From Isoetes taiwanensis (taxonomy: Eukaryota > Streptophyta > Lycopodiopsida > Isoetales > Isoetaceae): a stretch of 64,000 bases of DNA. The stretch is from the NCBI GenBank assembly GCA_021234155.1, contig JAJEKV010000096.1, forward strand, positions 1,372,010-1,436,009, read 5' to 3'. The notes below the pieces were generated by a model. It saw only the letters and a program-made list of their open reading frames with translations. It was not told the origin of the DNA and searched no databases. This document shows, piece by piece, positions 1 to 8,932 of this stretch. How positions within the stretch are numbered: position 1 is the stretch's first letter; every line of letters starts with the position of its first letter. Position numbers and translations under genes: made by a program.

Positions 1-166
1 TGAAAGAAAAGCAATGCCTGTTATCTGCAATAGCATGGCTTTTCAATCCATTCACATTTACCATAGGGACAAGAGGCAACGGTGAAGCCATTGTGTGTTG
101 GACAAAATATATTCCATGCTTCTTGAACCGTCAGGTTATTACCTTTGCTTTCTACTCTGGGAGTAG

Positions 167-352
167 GTGGATGATGTTTTTATGCAGTTGCAAAACGATG
201 TGATCCAACAGCTTGATAGGATGTTTCAAAACCCCGCACTAGCTATTGAACTAGTGCAGGCTGCCTCAATTGGTGAGTGTCAAAGGTTCATAGTTGATAT
301 GCTCTCAACAGGATACCATCCAAGTACAGAACCTTATTTGAATCTTATTTGA
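167..352 (+). CDS. possible terminal exon, unknown protein
   Basis: A 61-residue open stretch begins just after a plausible splice acceptor (pyrimidine-rich run ending in TAG at about 161-163) and ends in TGA at 350-352. The peptide is mixed and mostly helical-looking, with no transmembrane or low-complexity character, and includes a run like QNDVIQQLDRMFQNPALAIE. I do not recognise the family. It could be the last exon of a plus-strand gene that starts left of the window. No earlier exon can be tied to it, since the preceding 160 bases have stops in this frame. A chance ORF remains possible. Confidence 0.3.
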   Translation: MDDVFMQLQNDVIQQLDRMFQNPALAIELVQAASIGECQRFIVDMLSTGYHPSTEPYLNLI

Positions 353-2768
353 TTTATTTTGTTCAGGTGAATTCTGTGAAAATATTCTATCATTTGTTAA
401 AACTATGGATTATACATATATACATACTTGGTTCCAATTTTGTTGTGCTTCATATTTACATTTCAGAATAGGAAGCCTTCTCATTTCCAAGTAGCTCTTC
501 TAGCAAATTGGGACTAAAAGCACAAGCCCCAAGTAATGGCAAATGTCGTTGCCATTAGTTTTACTAAGCTGCTGTTTATACGAGTAGGTTGTTTAACGAT
601 TTAGGCCCTTGAAGTTTATCTACATTTGCTTTTGTTAGGGCCCGAAGGGCCCAAATTTTTTTTTAATATAGCAATCAACACACAACTACCATTAACATTA
701 TTAACACAAACCATTGCATTTAACACATTTAAATTAAAATCCCCCTTAAACCCCTTTTGGTTTGGGTGCATATTCACACGGGGGGTTACGTAGGGCAGCG
801 AGAGCCCCAAAAATATATTTACAATATATGTACAAAATTAGCACCATTAAGTACATTCTTTCAAACCTTATAGTATTTTGCAAACTTTAATATACAGTAT
901 ACAAAAACTTGTACATGCATACCCCACAAATGAGGATTGCTATATACGGTCCAGATCTTGGAATAAAGGGCAAATATGCCCATGTGACAGCTCTCGTTGC
1001 CCGGAGTAACCTCCCGTGTGAATATGCACTTATATTTCGACATTAATGTTTCATCATCTTTATGTATACCAAGTATGATGTTCCGATTCATCATTTACAA
1101 TGTGCCATCTTATGCCCATCCTCACATAAAACTACAGACTTTGACTATAGTTATAGGTTTACCTCAAAACATGCTCAGATCAACACGTAACTCAGACATA
1201 CTTGCTATGAACAAGCACCACTCATAATCTCAAAAAGATACAGATGCATCGCTTTAATATGAAAGAGCTAGGTTTCTTTTAAAATATTATTAAAGCTCTA
1301 AAAAGTTTTTGTTATAATAAAAATTTACAAAGATTGAATTATTACTGTATGCTTTTCTCATTGCGGCCTTTGCTGGAGCATTGACCTGCAGAGAATGTGG
1401 AAGTCTAGCAGAGAAGGATTGGGTGGCATGTCCAAAGCAGTTGGGTTCGTACAGCCAGATAAAGAGAGCGCCCAGCTGCTGAAGCTGTTGTCATAGCTTC
1501 CGGCCAACCCAGCCCCAAACCATACAACCAATTTTTATATTCGTCATTTTGCGATTTTGGCTCTTCAGCTTGCAGCAGTGAAACCCATTTCCTTCCCTGA
1601 TTTTTACATTACTAATTTTCTCTGACTGGTCTTCTAAATTGGAGGCGAGTCTGACAAACAGAAAAGCTTCAAAAATGGGTCAAGTTCATGCGTATTGGCC
1701 ACCAGAATCTAAAAAGGGATGCACCCATTTTGTCATGACATGCAAAGAAGTAAAAAAGAATCGTCGTTTTTGACCATTTGGTGCGAAAAGCTCAGCAAAA
1801 AGGGGTTTTTGTTTGCGGAGTAGAGCTGGGACAACACCATTGCTAGACTACTTGTAAGATGAAAGGCGCTTATTTGTCAAGCTTTTGGATACCAGCAGTA
1901 GAGGTATGCACAAAATCTTCTTTACTTAATGCTTAGTGATGTCTTTAAACTCATTCTCCACAAAATGCACCCAGGCCTAAGCCACCCAAAACATACTTTA
2001 TGTGGAATGCACCTTGAATCTGTATAGAGTCAACAAGATGATGTTTGACCTGCAATATCATTTTCAACTTAACCTTTTTCATAATGGCTTCTAGATTCTC
2101 ATAAGGAACAGATTGAAAGAGCCAAGGTCTATGATACCATTTTAGCAGTATGGTCTTATAGCAATGAATTGCAGGTGTATGACCTTTACATGTGAATGCA
2201 TCAATTCAGCCTGATATTCCATATCTTCAGATTTGTATCAGAAGCAAATGGAAGTCCATGGAGATGGCTCATCTCTCACAATGTTACATTACTACCAAAG
2301 CTCATCTGATTTGAAAACCAGAATGCATGAACGTTGACCAGCATATGAAAATGCTTCTGAGTTCGGATATAATATGGGAGGATACCAAACCCAAATCTAC
2401 CATTTCTACACATGATTCAAGCCTCAAAATATCGTTGCAGAGCTTATGCAAGTCTCATTAACTATTACATTCAAACAATGATGATTCCAAGGATTTGTCA
2501 TAACACTCTTTAGAAAGAAAGAAATAGCCTTTTCTGTTAAAAGAGTGCATCTTATCTTCACCCATGTTGGACAAGTCCTTAGTGATTCTGAAAATGAAGC
2601 CAATATACACTGATTATGTGCCAGATATAGGGGATTTTTTGACACAACAAGATGAATCAAACTATTCATTGCTTCTCCTCACGCATAAGGCTATATTCTT
2701 GCTTTGAGGCACCTTGAACCACGGCAACAATCCCCATACATCAAGTAGAAAGCTTCTGCCAAGATGTG
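353..2768. other. no gene recognised; AT-rich, one inverted repeat
   Basis: Only short ORFs without protein-like composition are present on either strand. The one clear structure is an inverted repeat at 766-805 and 990-1029, listed separately. A GGGCCC-GAA-GGGCCC palindrome lies near 639-653, next to a T-run. I see no RNA gene. Confidence 0.5.
766..1029. repeat. 40-bp imperfect inverted repeat with 184-bp loop
   Basis: Bases 766-805 match the reverse complement of 990-1029 at about 35 of 40 positions; both arms contain TGCATATTCACACGGG. The spacer is 184 bp and AT-rich. This could be a fold-back or MITE-like remnant. I see no target duplication. Confidence 0.6.
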
Positions 2769-3295
2769 TCATGGAATCATAGAAGCTTCAAGACTGGGGC
2801 GGTCGTCGGATATGCCACTTGGCAAGTCCGTAAAAGCATTTGGAGATAAACTCGCAATCCGACTCTTCAGGTTGCTGTATGCACAAATGTGTTATATCTG
2901 AACTTTATGATGGCTGGCTAGAAATTAAGCATTACACATACCGTAGGCGCTGGAATATGTGATCCAAATCCACTTTCATCGACCGTAATAGCTTAGTGTT
3001 CATGGAAAAGTCATTAGAAACAGCTAAAAAACTGCGTTCTGAGAAGTCATTGAAATGTGCAAGCACTGCATTGCTATCTTGTAGTCTTCCCAATCTATAA
3101 TAACAAATGTCAATAAGATCAATCACGAAAGCTGCTAGTTAATCCTTTGAAGAACTAGTATCATGCTTACATGAGAAGCTGAAGTTGCTTAAGGTCTTCT
3201 ACATCTTTTTTTTCCAACATATTTTCAAGAAGAGATGATGATGCTTTTGCAGCTTCAACTATTTGATGTTCAGTTTTCGGATCTAAAGACATCAT
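2769..3295 (-). CDS. KXDL1: KxDL motif-containing protein (BORC-type subunit), 3 exons
   Basis: The spliced gene is complement(2769..2874, 2942..3094, 3171..3295): 384 nt and 127 residues, with GT-AG introns and frame kept at both junctions. Exon 1 encodes an acidic helical N-terminus (starting MMSLDPKTEH). Exon 2 carries the family block GRLQDSNAVLAHFNDFSE and the signature LLRSMKVDLDHIFQRLR (K-x-D-L). Exon 3 encodes a basic stretch (NLKSRIASL) and a short acidic tail ending in MIP-stop. Length and block order fit the plant homologues of about 115-130 residues. In animals KXDL1 is part of the BORC complex that positions lysosomes; the plant role is less clear. Two adjacent ATGs at 3290-3295 make the start ambiguous by one codon. 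The gene looks intact. The call rests on recognising the motif, without an alignment. Confidence 0.88.
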
Positions 3296-4224
3296 GATTA
3301 GCATTCCACATGAAGTTTCACCAAACATGAAGAGAATCAACACACTCTTTCTTTTTATCTTGATCTTGCCTTTAAACTTTCAACGCAAAAGATTGGCACA
3401 TATCAGTTGTGGCACATATCATAGCCTGACAGCTTCTTCTGAAAATGCATAAAATAATGCCACAATACAGTTTCCTGAAAAAATATACTCATCTAAGATT
3501 ATCAAAATCCAGCTTCATGCAATGCATTAAAAGATTACCGAAACGAAGCTTCATTCTTTCGATATCTGCAATACAAAACTAGGCTACAGTACCACATAAA
3601 GTTTCAAAAAATGGATTGGCACTTAGAAAGAAATCACATACAAGAAAAAAACTCAAAGCAAGACCATCCTTGTCGTTTTCATTGAGACAAGCAACCCACA
3701 TTAGAGGAGGTTGTATTTAAAAATTGCAACCTTGGATATTTTCCGAACCTATAGGCTTGGAATTTAGCACCCAACCTGGTTATGCCATGTAGGTATGGGT
3801 ACGGTACCTGTTAGGTAGCCTCGTTTCTGTTTCGAAAAATGGCGGTCTACTGCTGTGTCATGAGGTTCTGCCTCGGTCTACTGTCATGAGGCCGGAGTAG
3901 CTTCGTCGGTAGTATCTGAGGCCGGATGTCAACAAAAAAAAAAAATAAGAGGCCTCGACATTCATATCAACATCAGTTCTGTTGCTGATGCTTGCTACCT
4001 CATCCGACCAGCATTGTGTACCAGGTAAATAGATCTTTATCCCTCCATTCACATCGGAGATAGATCTTTATCCCTCCATTCACATCAGAGAGGCAAATTA
4101 AACAAGAGCCTAGCGTTTTTGCAAGAAATAAATCTAAGAATGTCAATTTCAATTTATTACTGTTTCAATCTATTTCAATTTCTTACTGTTATCCGACCTG
4201 TTCCTTGCATTGCATTTGCACCAG
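3296..4224. other. intergenic; AT-rich, no gene recognised
   Basis: This is probably the promoter side of the minus-strand KxDL gene, because the start codon at 3295 faces it. Nothing diagnostic is visible apart from a two-copy tandem repeat at 4029-4090. Confidence 0.45.
4029..4090. repeat. 31-bp tandem duplication, 2 copies
   Basis: The unit containing TCTTTATCCCTCCATTCACA occurs at 4029-4059 and again at 4060-4090 with one or two changes. Confidence 0.85.
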
Positions 4225-4325
4225 AGCAACCTATTCAGCATCTAGGTGTAAGTGGGCATGTACCCCTATCGGATGATGATGGATCTGAGGATGACAAATT
4301 AGAGGAGGAAATACAACCAAATCAG
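4225..4325 (+). CDS. candidate internal exon, acidic peptide
   Basis: An open stretch lies between a plausible acceptor (TTTGCACCAG, ending 4224) and a donor (AATCAG|GTTTG). It encodes about 33 residues, including the acidic run SDDDGSEDDKLEEE. It has no recognisable domain. It might be an upstream exon of the plus-strand gene at 8933-11744, with the retroposon and minus-strand genes lying in a long intron, but nothing in the sequence proves that link. A chance acidic ORF cannot be excluded. Confidence 0.25.
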
Positions 4326-4641
4326 GTTTGATCTATGCTTTGGCAATCTAGTTACTGTTCAAGATTACACTAAAGTCTCTTTCTATTTAAAATCCATTAT
4401 GCTGGATCTAGTTCTACTGCAGGTTACAGTAATGTTTTACATAGCTTATAATTCTGAATCTGCTGCCATGCACCTTTGGGAAAATGTGCTTAAAGAATCA
4501 TACGTAGGCCTTTTAGACCCAAGGCACCCATCATGACAGTTTCCACTGCATATAAGCTGCCTGCATAGAACTGTGCATTATGATATCCACAGTAATCTAG
4601 ATCTGATACCCCATGCATCAATCTGTTAAACACCAATATAT

Positions 4642-6432
4642 ATATATATATTTTTTTTTTTTGAGGGTAAGATTTTTTTGATTAATATAAAAACAAGGTA
4701 CACGACCTTCTTGTGGGCTCCACAATAGGCCAGATAGGAAGTATACAATGCTCTTGGTCACCAGATAGGAAGAATTGCAATAAAAACTACTCGCAGCCAT
4801 CAAACTGGAAAACTACCCTAAGATCACGTCCATGTACTATGGTCAAGGTTCTCAACCTCTTCTTCATCCCTGCAAAATGAGTTCAACAGTTTTGAATACT
4901 ACAGGAGAAAGCCAATCGCAATTCCATGGAACTTTCCCAGAGAAGCCTCCAGTAAGATGCTGCAGCCCCGCAGACTCATGGCAGCCCCGTCATGACAAAT
5001 AGGAGTTGCAATAAACAAAATATCTGTTTCAATAGTATCTGCCTCCTGAAGCACACCCCCGAAAGATTTGAAGGCATTAACATTTAAACAGTATATGTGT
5101 TGCAGCTACAAGAGACACAGGTCTCCCGTCCTGTATATCCTGCTTTACCAATCTGACCTGTACGGATCACCATGTCATCCTCTCTACCTGGGATAGAGAA
5201 GGGGAAAAAACCCATAACACGCAAGACCCATAACCCAAGCATGGCACCAAAAATACTGCAATGATCCAGAAAAGTAAGATCCAAGGGAAGTCTCTTGACA
5301 CCCTAGAGGCAATGCCACCATCCTCTCCACCTCCTAAAGTGCTAGACGGCAGAATCAGGCAGTGGGATGCTTCTTCCCGCGCGTTAACTAGGCCAGAGTC
5401 TCTATACTTGCATAATGGTACTAGAAGGAGAATCCTAATCTGTTCCAATGTGTACTACGAGTAGGATCTCACCATCTTCCCATTAAGCAGGTGCATACCA
5501 AGCCTCCCCAAAGGGTGGTCCACAATCTCCATGCCTCTTCCCGCCTTCTACTTGAGCTTTGCCTCCATAATACCCTAGACTTCTTCCGTCAAATCTAATC
5601 TTTTTTCCCATAGCCTCTCCTAGGAGCCACACCTCCTCCTAGCTGGGATAGGAGTGGGCGACATGAGAAAACTAGTCATCCAACTGCGGCTCTCACCCTA
5701 TACATAGAAATCTTCACAGCAGAAACTGAAACCAAAACTGTACAGCCCCGTGTATCATAGAATATGGGCCCATGGAAGAATCATTCTCTCATGTCTCTAA
5801 AACTGGATGAAATCTCAGTTATCAAATAGTGCACAAATAAATCTTACCGAATGAAGAGTACCAGCGCCAAGATTAACCATAGAGTCCATGCTGCAGTGAG
5901 TGCAGCAGATTTTGCTGGGCTGCAGTGAGTGCACCCATCCCTAGCCCGCTGCAATGAGTGCAGCCGTACCTGGCATAGCTACAATGTGCAACAGTGCAAA
6001 ATACAAAGAGAAAGCAACGCTGACAAGCTCACACACCGGGAAGATTAAAATGTGGCATACCATAAGACCTTCGGGCTGAGATACTCCAGTGCAGCAACAG
6101 AGCAAGAAACCGTCTTACTGTTGCAAAGTGGCTTTCCCTATTGATCTAGCCACCGAAGAAGCAAGGAGGTCGCTCTAATAACAAGCCCTTGCACAAACAA
6201 CTCCTCTCCAGAAGCTAAGGCGAGCTTGGATGAAGGTATCATGTGCTCAGGACTGTATCTTCTGATCCAGGCTACCTTTCCTGATCTCCAGTAAGATCAA
6301 ACCGGGAAAAACCAGTGATCCCTTGATCACTCTTCCAGTCACCTCTACGAGCTTGAAGGATCTGCAAGAGATGGGGCGGCCGCCTGCCGCCGCCCTAACC
6401 GCGACCTAACCCTAGCGCCATCCTCCGGTTCC
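4642..6432 (-). mobile_element. poly(A)-tailed retroposon (non-LTR type), 1.8 kb, with TSD
   Basis: The insert is bounded by a 13-bp direct repeat, AACACCAATATAT, at 4629-4641 and 6433-6445. On the plus strand it begins with a (TA)n/T-run, the complement of a 3' poly(A) tail, so the element reads on the minus strand. Its 5' end is GC-rich (a GCGGCCGC site and ATGGCGCTAGGG near 6400-6430). No intact ORF longer than about 95 residues exists and no endonuclease, reverse transcriptase or DUF4283 motif is visible. It is therefore a degenerate LINE derivative or a non-autonomous retroposon. Three short hairpin-like units related to GCTGCAGTGAGTGCAGC lie at about 5889-5965. The target duplication and tail are seen directly; mobilisation by LINE machinery is inferred. 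Confidence 0.75.
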
Positions 6433-6573
6433 AACACCAATATATTGAGCATGTGCTGATAGTATTTCCTCTGCCTATTGAACTTATGCTGATAATATTG
6501 CTGCTGTCTATTAATTTTCAGTCTGGCTGTTAGTTTTAATTACATAAAAAGATCTCTCCCCAGCATACTGGAT

Positions 6574-7148
6574 CTAGTTTACTGCATAGTACAATAGCAA
6601 TCTATATGCTAAGGCAGATATAGCAGCACATGCATCAAGCATGGCTAAATAGGTGACCCTATTAGGTTGTATGCCTTCAAGCTGCATTTCTTTAAACAAT
6701 GTAAATACCTGCATTTCTGTAAATAAAACTCTGGCTTCTTCAAGACTACCATATTGAAAGTAGGCTGCTAGCATTTCATTCCAAGATACCATATCCCTAT
6801 TAGGCATTTTGTCAAATACATTCCTAGCTCCTTGCAGATTTTGACAACGAGCATAAGCAGAAATCATGAAATTCCAGGAAAACACATTGGGCTCCTGTAT
6901 GCCATGGAAAACTGCACAGGCATCCTTCAAAGCACCACACTTGCCATACATCTCTATAAGAAAATTTGCCAAGAATCTGTCTTTTCCATACCCATTTCTA
7001 ACTATCTGGTTATGAAGCTTGTTACCTTCTAATAAAGCCTTCTCGTTACCATAGCGCTGCAAGAGAGGTACATAATCTCGATATTCTAAGCCAGTATAGC
7101 CTGTGCTGTAACTGGTAAAATTCCTTGCATCTTTTCTTCTGACTGCCT
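6574..7148 (-). pseudogene. PPR (PLS-class) protein fragment
   Basis: The reading frame is open from a TAG near 7148 down to 6574 but has no ATG at its head. It encodes typical PLS-class pentatricopeptide motifs: LLEGNKLHNQIVRNGYGKD, then FLIEMYGKCGALKDACAVF, then FSWNFMISAYARC, then FDKMPNRDMVSWNEMLAAY. After about four motifs the repeat phase breaks: an internal deletion joins LFTEMQ to VFTLFKEMQ, and the end (YRLLLYYAVN) is not PPR-like. Intact members of the family have 400-1000 residues and act in organelles, in RNA editing or processing. The opening block resembles the first repeats of such a protein, so this is a 5' piece of a broken gene. Confidence 0.75.
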
Positions 7149-7528
7149 AAAACCTCATAATCTTGTTGATACCGCTAGGCAACTCCTAATGCCCCATCAC
7201 CATGTTTAAAGTAGCATCCTTGAATTTCCTTGAACCACATCCAATCTCCTTATAAACATGACCTATTTTTGTATTGATAGCCCCCATGGATTTTTACCTC
7301 CCCATGACGACGTTGACGACATAATGGATGCCCCTGAAACATCAATTGTCCAGCCAAGTTTGGTTATAATTCCCTGGTCAAAGAGAACAACCTGTCTTCT
7401 TCAAAACACGTATCAATCCTCAACATATAACAAGTGCCACAATTTGACTAAGCCAGCTGCTCTTTAGATAAATTCATAGACAAGGTGAAGAGGACTGAGA
7501 AATAAAAGTCAAGACAACAAACATCTAT

Positions 7529-8652
7529 TTATATACAAGTTAGAATTAGTGAAATTAATACAGAACTTGCGTACTTTGCAACAGTTTTTTGATTATCGAC
7601 TATTGTGTCATTCCAGACTGCAAAATACGGCATCTGTCTTGTGAAACTCGTTCTGCCATTCAAGTTTTGAAATGGTTGAGGTAGTTGTGATCCATTACCA
7701 GGAATAGACAGCAATTGCTGTTGATTTCCTACATAAGAGAAACTCCTACCATCTTGACATTCAGGTCTGGATCCATCTTCCATGAAGGGCTTGGCTAGTG
7801 CCACCTCTGAGCTTCCAGTGAGTGGACGTGAAGGCAATCCATCCTCAGTCACATCATTACCATCCTGTTCAGAAGGATATAAATTTGATCCTATCAAATT
7901 CTGCAGCATCATTGGCATAGTTTTTTTATTGCACTCCAGTTGATCCTGAACAGAATAATGCTTTTCATGGCCAGCATAACTACTGCTCGTGCCATCATTA
8001 ATATCTCTACCTTGACCTTTAAGTAGATCCCCACTTTGATTATTTGAAACACTATCTTTCCTCCTGGCAATGTCTCCCATTAGAAGACTGGGGCTAGAGC
8101 ATATTTTCTTCAGATTGTATCTGCTTATGTCAAAGTTAGTCACTGCATTTACTCCTCTAAATTTGATAGCAGCAATGTCATAAGCCTCTGCAGCTTCTTC
8201 TTGAGTACCTGAAGAGCAGAAGGCTTAGTTATAGTGATGTTTAGCATATTTTTGAAAGTGCATCTATCTTACTAACTGTTCCCAAGTACAAATCTTTGTT
8301 CCCAGCAACTCTGCCAATCCTAGCATGCCAGCGCCCTTGCTGGCGATGCCTAAAGGATTTTAAACAGTATCAGGAACACCCACTTAGACCAGAACAAACG
8401 GAAATATAGGCCTAAAAACTAAGAAGAGGGATAGCAAAAACCTAGTCACTCCTCGGTACATTGAAGCACCCCTTGAAAATCCACTGCTTTTCCTATCATA
8501 TCATAGCAATAGATGCTCAGTTTTAAGATCTCTTGAAGAGCATATTGGCCCCGATAGAGTACGGGATCTTCTACTGACCTTCTTAGAGATGCCACGTATT
8601 CTTGCCTGGTCATATTCTTCATTTCTTCAAGCTCTAGCTGATAATAAATTAC
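7529..8652 (-). CDS. AP2/AINTEGUMENTA-like transcription factor, 3' part only
   Basis: Four exons splice in frame: complement(7529..8208, 8273..8349, 8442..8492, 8579..8652), 882 nt, 293 residues. They encode the AP2 linker ([18 protein letters not shown], then [17 protein letters not shown]) and the second AP2 domain ([20 protein letters not shown], then [20 protein letters not shown], then [16 protein letters not shown]). A serine-, glutamine- and asparagine-rich tail follows, ending near MPYFAVWND. The intron after SLRR and those inside the second AP2 domain match the layout I know from the ANT/PLT group. The first AP2 domain and N-terminus are absent: the 280 bases upstream hold nothing like them, and beyond that lies the plus-strand gene at 8933-11744. 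ANT-type factors bind DNA and control meristem and organ growth. The piece is well kept, so either the missing exons lie beyond a very long intron or this is a 5'-truncated copy. Confidence 0.8.
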
Positions 8653-8932
8653 CTGCAAAAACTACATAGTCATTTGCTGAATGACCAAGGAAAACAGATA
8701 CCAAGAATAAGACTGGCAGTCTAAACCTTCAAACACAAACTTCAGCGGTAGCAAGGATTTTTAATCTATACCATCATGCAAAACTCCAGAAAACTAAAAG
8801 CACGATGATTCTATCAGATTACTATGCAAGACAAGCCATGCTAAGGATCTTTCTAGATTTAATTTATGTTGCAAGGATCTGAGGCAAAGACTCTAAGTCA
8901 TAAACTTATAAAAAACCATGATTTGTTTTGCA

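Noticed and set aside
8446-8658. A 70-residue minus ORF read straight through as an AP2 linker with an odd end
   Set aside because: The odd part (after SLRR) is an intron: splicing GT at 8578 to AG at 8493 gives the standard [10 protein letters not shown] reading.
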